Position numbers and translations under genes: made by a program. A stretch of 58,490 nt of DNA from Pseudomonas_S sp047607345 (GTDB lineage: Bacteria; Pseudomonadota; Gammaproteobacteria; Xanthomonadales; Xanthomonadaceae): assembly GCA_047607345.1 (NCBI GenBank), contig JASGDF010000219.1, forward strand, positions 1 through 58,490. The letters run 5' to 3'. Shown one piece after another: positions 53,473 to 58,490 of this stretch. Position 1 is the first letter of the stretch; every line of letters starts with the position of its first letter. Under the pieces are notes generated by a model that saw only the letters and a program-made list of their open reading frames with translations, was not told the DNA's origin and searched no databases.

Positions 53473-53558
53473 CGTCGTCCCCGCGCAGGCGGGGACCCAG
53501 GGACTTTCGTGCAGATCGTCGCGCAAGTCGCTGGGCTCTCGCCTGCGCGGGAGCGACG
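53473..53558. repeat. Diverged inverted pair of the same palindrome family
   Basis: Units at 53473-53499 (CGTCGTCCCCGCGCAGGCGG onward) and 53532-53558 are inverted copies with a few mismatches, just after the GH31 stop. Confidence 0.75.
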
Positions 53559-53579
53559 ATTCAAGTTCGTCGGACCGTG

Positions 53580-53723
53580 ATGCGCCTGCTCGATGCCGCG
53601 CTGCACAGTGACAAGGGCGGGCATTACGCGTTCTGCTATGCCGATCAGGTGCTGGCATTCGAGCTGGATGCCGGAGGAAAACAGCGCGTTGGCTTGCGAC
53701 ACGACCGACTGGTGAAGCAATGA
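53580..53723 (+). CDS. Small ORF, 47 residues, unknown
   Basis: Encodes MRLLDAALHSDKGGHYAFCY and 27 more residues. I recognise no family. Its TGA overlaps a second small frame (53720-53935), which in turn overlaps the transporter ATG, so three ATGA junctions follow in a row. The second frame is alanine- and proline-rich and is probably not a protein. Besides these the 488-base gap holds only the repeat at 53473. Confidence 0.3.
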   Translation: MRLLDAALHSDKGGHYAFCYADQVLAFELDAGGKQRVGLRHDRLVKQ

Positions 53724-53931
53724 GTTCTCGAGCAGACGCGCACGCCAACTCCCGCTGCTTGGCGTCATACCTGGCGCGATGGCGGCCGGCCGTGCAGGCT
53801 TCGTCCCATGGGCTGGCGCCCGCGGCCGCGGGTTGCGCAGGCGGCCTCATTGCCGCCAGTCCGATCCCGGCCTTTCCTTCCGCAGTTCCGGCCGGAGCGG
53901 CACCTTACTGCCCACCACGAGAGCCCTCGGC

Positions 53932-55368
53932 ATGAGTAGCCACCTCAACGTTGCAACCCAGCCCCCCGCGCACGCCGCGGAGAACACCCGCTTCATCATC
54001 CTGATCAGTTGCGTGGCCACGATCGGTGGTTTCCTGTTCGGATTCGACAGTGGTGTCATCAACGGCACCGTCGACGGCCTCAAGCAGACCTTCCAGTCCA
54101 GCTCGGCCGGGATCGGCTTCGAGGTTGCCTCGATGCTGCTGGGTTGCGCGATCGGCGCGTTCTTCGCCGGTCGCCTGGCCGATCGCTGGGGCCGGCGCGC
54201 GGTGCTGATCATCGCCGCGGTGCTGTTCCTGCTGTCGGCGCTGGGCGCCGGCGCCTCGCACAGCTCGGGCGTGTTCATCTTCGCGCGGGTGATGGGCGGC
54301 TTCGCGGTCGGCGCGGCCAGCGTGATGTCGCCGGCCTACATCGCCGAGGTCGCCTCGGCGCGCTACCGCGGCCGGCTGGCGACGGTGCAGCAGATCGCGA
54401 TCATCAGCGGCCTGTTCTGCGCGTTCCTGTCCAACTACCTGCTGGCCAAGGCCGCTGGCGCGTCCACCCAGGCGCTGTGGCTGGGGCAGGAGGCCTGGCG
54501 CTGGATGTTCTGGATGCAGGCGATCCCGTCGGCGATCTTCCTGGTCCTGTTGCTGACGATCCCGGAGAGCCCGCGCTATCTGGTGGTGAACAAGCGCAAG
54601 CCCGAGGCGCTGGCGGTGCTGACCCGCCTGTACGGCGCGACCGAGGCCCAGGCCAAGCTCGGCGAGATCGATGCCTCGCTGTCGCAGGACCACCACCGCC
54701 CCAGCCTGTCGGACCTTGTCAACAAGGCCACCGGCAGGATCCGCCCTATCGTCTGGATCGGGCTGGGTCTTGCGGTGTTCCAGCAACTGGTCGGCATCAA
54801 TGTGGTGTTCTACTACGGCGCGGTGTTGTGGCAGGCGGTCGGCTTCTCCGAGAGCGATGCGCTGCTGATCAACGTGCTGTCCGGCGCGCTGAGCATCGGC
54901 GCCTGCCTGGTGACGGTGCTGCTGATCGACCGGATCGGGCGCAAACCGCTGCTGTGGATCGGCTCGGCCGGCATGACGGTGACCCTGGCGCTGGTGACCT
55001 ACGCCTTCGCCAGCGCCTCGCTGGACGCCGCCGGCAAGCTGGCGATGTCCGATGCGATGGGCAGGCTGGCGTTGGTCGCGGCCAATGCCTACGTGGTGTT
55101 CTTCAACGCCTCGTGGGGTCCGGTGATGTGGGTGATGCTGGGCGAGATGTTCCCCAATCAGATCCGCGGCTCGGGCCTTGCCGTGGCCGGCGCGGCGCAG
55201 TGGACCTCCAACTTCGCCATCACCGTGAGCTTCCCGATCCTGCTCGGCAGCATCGGCCTGGCCGGGGCCTATGGCATCTATACCGTCGCGGCGCTGCTGT
55301 CGGTGTTGTTCGTGCTCAAGTGGGTCTACGAGACCAAGGGCAAGGAGTTGGAGCAGATGGAAGGGTAG
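53932..55368 (+). CDS. MFS sugar porter (XylE/GalP type)
   Basis: This 478-residue, 12-helix inner-membrane sugar/proton symporter has the sugar-porter signatures GGFLFGFDSGVINGT, GRLADRWGRR, PESPRYLV, QQLVGINVVFYYG, DRIGRKPLL and a C-terminal ETKGKELEQ. As the last gene of the xyloglucan locus it may carry galactose, xylose or glucose released in the periplasm. The ATG at 53932 precedes helix 1 by about 24 residues. Confidence 0.9.
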   Translation: MSSHLNVATQPPAHAAENTRFIILISCVATIGGFLFGFDSGVINGTVDGLKQTFQSSSAGIGFEVASMLLGCAIGAFFAGRLADRWGRRAVLIIAAVLFLLSALGAGASHSSGVFIFARVMGGFAVGAASVMSPAYIAEVASARYRGRLATVQQIAIISGLFCAFLSNYLLAKAAGASTQALWLGQEAWRWMFWMQAIPSAIFLVLLLTIPESPRYLVVNKRKPEALAVLTRLYGATEAQAKLGEIDASLSQDHHRPSLSDLVNKATGRIRPIVWIGLGLAVFQQLVGINVVFYYGAVLWQAVGFSESDALLINVLSGALSIGACLVTVLLIDRIGRKPLLWIGSAGMTVTLALVTYAFASASLDAAGKLAMSDAMGRLALVAANAYVVFFNASWGPVMWVMLGEMFPNQIRGSGLAVAGAAQWTSNFAITVSFPILLGSIGLAGAYGIYTVAALLSVLFVLKWVYETKGKELEQMEG

Positions 55369-55377
55369 CCACGTCTA

Positions 55378-55445
55378 TGTGGGAGGGACTTCAGTCCCGA
55401 CGGGCTTGGCAGGGAAAGCCCGTCGGGACTGAAGTCCCTCCCACA
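55378..55445. repeat. REPIN: fully palindromic REP pair
   Basis: Inverted GTGG-type REP units (55378-55400 and 55423-55445) whose inner flanks (GACGGGCTT/AAGCCCGTC) also pair, making almost the whole 68 bases one hairpin. It follows the transporter stop by nine bases and may serve as the 3' boundary of the locus. Confidence 0.88.
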
Positions 55446-55669
55446 GGAAAAGGTCCATGCCGGAAACGAAAAATATCCGCTGTCAAGTCATCCATCGACA
55501 AGGGGCGTGAAAGAAAAGGCTATACAGCGCCCAGGGTTAGAGCAGATTTCGGGGCAACAGGCGCTTGGATAGTCCACGCGTCAGGGGCCACATAGGTGCA
55601 CTGTCATAGCAAGCCTTGGCTCAAGGTAGCGTGGGTTGGCGCAGGCCGCCGAGAACATTGCTGCTGTAC

Positions 55670-55879
55670 GGCCTGGAGTGTCGCCCGATAGCTGATGGGC
55701 AGCGCGTAGCCGACATCTACCGGCGCAGCGTCATGCTCGCCAGCGGTCGTTACGCGATGCTCGATGACGGCAAGGGCTTCGCGCTGGTGCCGTGGAAGCC
55801 CGTGATTGAACAGCGGCGGGGACATCAGATCGCCGCGACGGTGCGCGGCGGTAGTGTGTCGTGGGAGATCGGGAGGTAG
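55670..55879 (+). pseudogene. C-terminal fragment of a conjugative relaxase (DUF3363)
   Basis: The frame reads PIADGQRVADIYRRSVMLAS, then GRYAMLDDG, FALVPWKPVIEQRRGHQIAA and a closing VSWEIGR. This matches the C-terminal end of DUF3363-type relaxases of integrative and conjugative elements. The N-terminal nuclease part is absent, and the upstream 45 codons of the open frame are unrelated. It marks an old integration or deletion. The rest of 55446-55951 shows no gene I can support. Confidence 0.65.
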
Positions 55880-55951
55880 CGCGGGCCAGCTATCTCTTGA
55901 GCATGGCCGCATCGCTGGAATCACCCAATGCCCATTGTCCCGTAAACAGCC

Positions 55952-55970
55952 ACTAGACGATTGGTCTAGT
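55952..55970. promoter_or_regulatory. TetR operator before the nemR-like gene
   Basis: ACTAGAC (55952-55958), five bases, GTCTAGT (55964-55970): a perfect 7-bp dyad 18 bases before the TetR ATG, positioned for autorepression. Confidence 0.8.
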
Positions 55971-55988
55971 TGTCGCTAGAATGGTTCA

Positions 55989-56600
55989 ATGGACACGCAC
56001 ACTACGACCAGCGACGTTCGCCAACACATCCTCGATACCGCCAGGGTCATCATCGGTGGCAAAGGATTCAGTGCCGTTGGCCTGAACGAGATTCTTGCCG
56101 CCTCAGACGTGCCGAAAGGCTCGTTCTATCACTACTTCGGCTCCAAAGAAGCCTTCGGCGAGGCGCTGCTGGAAAACTATTTCACGGACTATCTGGCAGT
56201 GCTCGATGTCCTGCTGACGAAGCCGGGCCTGTCTGCCGCCGAGCGGCTGATGGTCTATTTCTCGATATGGCTGGAGAGCCAGGCAGCCAATGACCCCAAG
56301 GGCAAGTGCCTGGCAGTCAAGCTCGGCGCAGAGGTCAGCGATCTCTCCGAAGCAATGCGCAACGTCTTGATGCAGGGAACCAATCGGATTATCGGCCGGT
56401 TGGCCGACGCCATCGAAGGGGGTATCGAGGACGGTTCCCTGCCACCGCATCTTGACCCCCATGCGATGGCGATGACGCTGTATCAACTGTGGCTGGGCGC
56501 CAGTTTGCGCGCCAAGATCACCCGTGACCGTGCGCCCCTAGAGTCTGCTCTGACAGCAACGCGAAGAATGTTGGAATTGCAGCCTCGATTTCAAAACTGA
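55989..56600 (+). CDS. TetR-family regulator, NemR-like
   Basis: The 203-residue repressor has a TetR helix-turn-helix (SAVGLNEILAASDVPKGSFYHYFGSKEAFG) and a C-terminal domain that aligns with E. coli NemR: KCLAVKLGAEVSDLSEAMRN and LYQLWLGASLRAKITRD. The reactive cysteine and partner lysine of NemR (Cys106, Lys175) appear to be conserved as Cys107 and Lys176, so sensing of quinones, aldehydes or reactive chlorine is a fair inference. It lies upstream of a quinone-oxidoreductase-type gene with a related operator. Confidence 0.88.
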   Translation: MDTHTTTSDVRQHILDTARVIIGGKGFSAVGLNEILAASDVPKGSFYHYFGSKEAFGEALLENYFTDYLAVLDVLLTKPGLSAAERLMVYFSIWLESQAANDPKGKCLAVKLGAEVSDLSEAMRNVLMQGTNRIIGRLADAIEGGIEDGSLPPHLDPHAMAMTLYQLWLGASLRAKITRDRAPLESALTATRRMLELQPRFQN

Positions 56601-56626
56601 ACTGAAGTTGTTTTTTATCCGCGTTA

Positions 56627-56643
56627 TATACGACTGGTCTAAT
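56627..56643. promoter_or_regulatory. Second, imperfect TetR site before the dehydrogenase gene
   Basis: TATACGACTGGTCTAAT matches the TAGACGATTGGTCTAGT core of the first operator at 13 of 17 positions. It lies 40 bases before the dehydrogenase ATG. Confidence 0.55.
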
Positions 56644-56683
56644 TCTACTTGCTGCACAGTCCTCAACTCAAAGGAGAATCATC

Positions 56684-57697
56684 ATGAAAGCTATCGTTGT
56701 ACGTACCCCCGGTGGCCTGGATCATCTGGAAATTCGCGATCTGCCCGATCCGGGCCAGCCTGGCCCCGGACAGATTCGCGTCGCGTTGCATGCAAGCTCG
56801 CTCAACTTCCATGACTTGCAGGTCGCGAAGGGCGGCATCCCCACGGACGATGGCCGGATCTTGATGTCCGATGGCGCAGGCGTTGTCGAAGCAGTGGGCG
56901 AAGGTGTTGCCGAGTTCAAGGTCGGCGACCATGTGGTCTCCGGCTTCTTCCCGCAATGGCCTGACGGCTTGCCTTACGCCGCCGTCGGCAACTTCCGGGG
57001 CACACCGGGCGATGGCATTGATGGCTATGCCGCCGAAGTCGCCGTGCGTCCGGCCACCCATTTCACGCTGGCTCCTCGTGGCTGGAGCCATGCCGAGGCG
57101 GCCACCATTACCACTGCGGGCCTGACCGCCTGGCGTGCGCTGGTGGTCGATGGGGCGCTCAAGGCCGGTGACAGCGTGCTGGTGCTCGGCACGGGTGGCG
57201 TTTCGATCGCCGCGCTGCAACTCGCCAAGTCCACGGGTGCCAGCGTCATCGTCACGTCCTCCTCCGACGAGAAGCTGGAGCGCGCACGCCAGCTCGGCGC
57301 CGATCATGTCATCAACTACCGGCAGACACCGAATTGGGCCAAGCAGGTGCTGACCTTGACTGGTGGGCGCGGCGTGGATCACGTCGTGGAGGTCGGAGGG
57401 CCGGGCACCCTCGCGCAATCCATCGTGGCTGTGCGCGTCGGCGGGCACATCGCGTTGATCGGCGTGCTCACCGGAAGCCAGGGCGAGGTTCCGAGTGCGC
57501 TGCTGATGGCCAAGCAGGTGCGCTTGCAGGGCCTGATTGTCGGCAACCGCCGCCAGCAGCAGGAATATGTTGCGGCTCTGGAACAGACGGGCCTTCATCC
57601 CGTGATCGACCGCAGCTTCCCTCTGGAGCAACTGGCGGATGCCTTCCGGCTTCAGGAGAAGGCGGGCCACTTCGGCAAGATCGTCGTGGAGTGGTGA
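56684..57697 (+). CDS. MDR-family NAD(P)-dependent oxidoreductase, quinone-reductase type
   Basis: The 337-residue medium-chain dehydrogenase has SSLNFHDLQVAKG, SDGAGVVEAVGEGV, the Rossmann motif VLVLGTGGVSIAALQLA and the C-terminal KAGHFGKIVVEW. The catalytic-zinc Cys and His of alcohol dehydrogenases are absent, which favours quinone or enone reduction. With the NemR-like repressor it would form an electrophile-response unit. AAGGAG precedes the ATG. Confidence 0.88.
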   Translation: MKAIVVRTPGGLDHLEIRDLPDPGQPGPGQIRVALHASSLNFHDLQVAKGGIPTDDGRILMSDGAGVVEAVGEGVAEFKVGDHVVSGFFPQWPDGLPYAAVGNFRGTPGDGIDGYAAEVAVRPATHFTLAPRGWSHAEAATITTAGLTAWRALVVDGALKAGDSVLVLGTGGVSIAALQLAKSTGASVIVTSSSDEKLERARQLGADHVINYRQTPNWAKQVLTLTGGRGVDHVVEVGGPGTLAQSIVAVRVGGHIALIGVLTGSQGEVPSALLMAKQVRLQGLIVGNRRQQQEYVAALEQTGLHPVIDRSFPLEQLADAFRLQEKAGHFGKIVVEW

Positions 57698-57781
57698 TCG
57701 GCTAGAGGATGCCAGCGATTGGCCAGCATCATTGGGGCAGCACTAACCGCGACAGCGGTAGGACGAGGCTGAGGTTCACCA

Positions 57782-58490
57782 ATGGAATTACGCCACCTCC
57801 GCTGTTTTCTCGCTGTGGCAGAAGAACTTCACTTCGCCCGCGCTGCGGAGAGGCTGCACATTGAGCAGTCACCGCTGTCGCGGGCCATCAAGGAGCTGGA
57901 AGAAGACCTGGGCGTGCGCCTGTTTATCCGAACAACGCGCAGCACCCGCCTGTCGCGTGCCGGGCAGGTCTTCAAGGAGCATGTGCCACGCATCTTCACC
58001 GCCTTGCAGCACGCCCGCGAGGGCGCCAAAGCGGTGGCCGCCGGCTACGACGGCCAACTGCGCATCGCCCTGTCCGATGGCATCACGCCACCGCGCCTGA
58101 GTGCCTTCCTGGAGAAGTGCCGGGACGACGATCCCGAAGTCGGAATTCATCTGGCCGAGATACCGCTATCGCAGCAAATCGCCGGACTGCGTGACGACCT
58201 CTACGATGCAGGATTCGCGCAGTCCGATGACGTGGGTGACGGCCTGCTGGCGGTGCCTGCTTGGCATGATCCGCTGGTGGTCGCGGTGCCGGCCAGGCAT
58301 CCCCTGCTGACCTACAAGCGCATCCCGCTGGAAGAAGTCTTGCGCTATCCCTTGGCGATGGGCGACCCGCACGTTTGCGAGGGCTACTGCCGCCAGATTG
58401 CACGGGTGCTGCGCACGGTGGACGTGGAGCCACTGGTGGCCGAAGAGGTCGCCTCGCTCGACCTGATGCTGACCCTGGTTTCAGCCGGCT
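57782..58490 (+). CDS. LysR-family regulator, 3'-truncated by window edge
   Basis: The first 236 residues show a LysR winged helix (MELRHLRCFLAVAEELHFARAA onward, IEQSPLSRAIKELEEDLGVRLFIRTTRSTRLS) and the start of the substrate domain (GQLRIALSDG). The sequence runs off the window without a stop. It lies in the same apparently acquired segment as the NemR-like gene. Effector and targets are unknown. Confidence 0.9.
   Translation, partial: MELRHLRCFLAVAEELHFARAAERLHIEQSPLSRAIKELEEDLGVRLFIRTTRSTRLSRAGQVFKEHVPRIFTALQHAREGAKAVAAGYDGQLRIALSDGITPPRLSAFLEKCRDDDPEVGIHLAEIPLSQQIAGLRDDLYDAGFAQSDDVGDGLLAVPAWHDPLVVAVPARHPLLTYKRIPLEEVLRYPLAMGDPHVCEGYCRQIARVLRTVDVEPLVAEEVASLDLMLTLVSAG

Overview
The window comes from a GC-rich gammaproteobacterium of the Xanthomonadaceae (Xanthomonas, Pseudoxanthomonas, Stenotrophomonas or Lysobacter type). 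The evidence is gene order (pyrG-kdsA-eno-ftsB-ispD-ispF-truD-surE-pcm-nlpD with no rpoS; rlmE-ftsH-folP-miaA-hfq-hflX; pncC-lexA-recA-recX-alaS-csrA), a xanthomonad-type SOS box on lexA, GTAG/GTGG REP palindromes, and a TonB-receptor-led polysaccharide locus. I did not pin down the genus.

Bases 1-27,850 are core chromosome, almost all on the plus strand: CTP and KDO-8P synthesis, enolase, division (ftsB), MEP isoprenoid genes, RNA modification (truD, rlmE, miaA), protein repair (pcm), cell-wall control (nlpD), proteolysis (ftsH), RNA chaperone (hfq), SOS/recombination (lexA, recA, recX), alaS, csrA and a tRNA-Ser. Bases 27,850-34,700 are mostly minus strand: a pirin whose 5' end runs into a tRNA-Arg terminator, two tandem tRNA-Arg genes, a DUF1275 membrane protein, a PIN-PhoH ATPase, bcp, a GcvR-like protein, a decayed dapA, a BamC-like lipoprotein and a 7Fe ferredoxin.

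Bases 34,730-55,368 form an accessory sugar island. A tight minus-strand operon encodes what looks like a complete De Ley-Doudoroff galactose pathway (SDR galactose dehydrogenase, SMP-30 lactonase, DgoD, DgoK, DgoA). A LysR gene is divergent to it. A plus-strand xyloglucan locus follows: TonB receptor, GH74 endoxyloglucanase, CE20 acetylesterase, GH35 beta-galactosidase, GH31 alpha-xylosidase and an MFS sugar porter. The two halves fit together: the PUL should release galactose side chains and the operon should burn them. The same 5-7-5 dyad (TATTC-N7-GAATA) sits in the operon/LysR divergent promoter and just upstream of the TonB-receptor promoter, so one LysR protein may control both.

Bases 55,450-58,490 look acquired: a C-terminal scrap of a conjugative relaxase (DUF3363), a NemR-like TetR regulator with a near-perfect operator, a quinone-oxidoreductase-type dehydrogenase, and a LysR gene cut by the window end.

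The most unusual non-coding structure is a 269-nt nested inverted repeat (31,764-32,032) between bcp and phoH that can fold into a three-way junction with a 25-bp perfect outer stem. A second oddity is a chain of about six consecutive hairpins (48,357-48,550) inside the xyloglucan locus.
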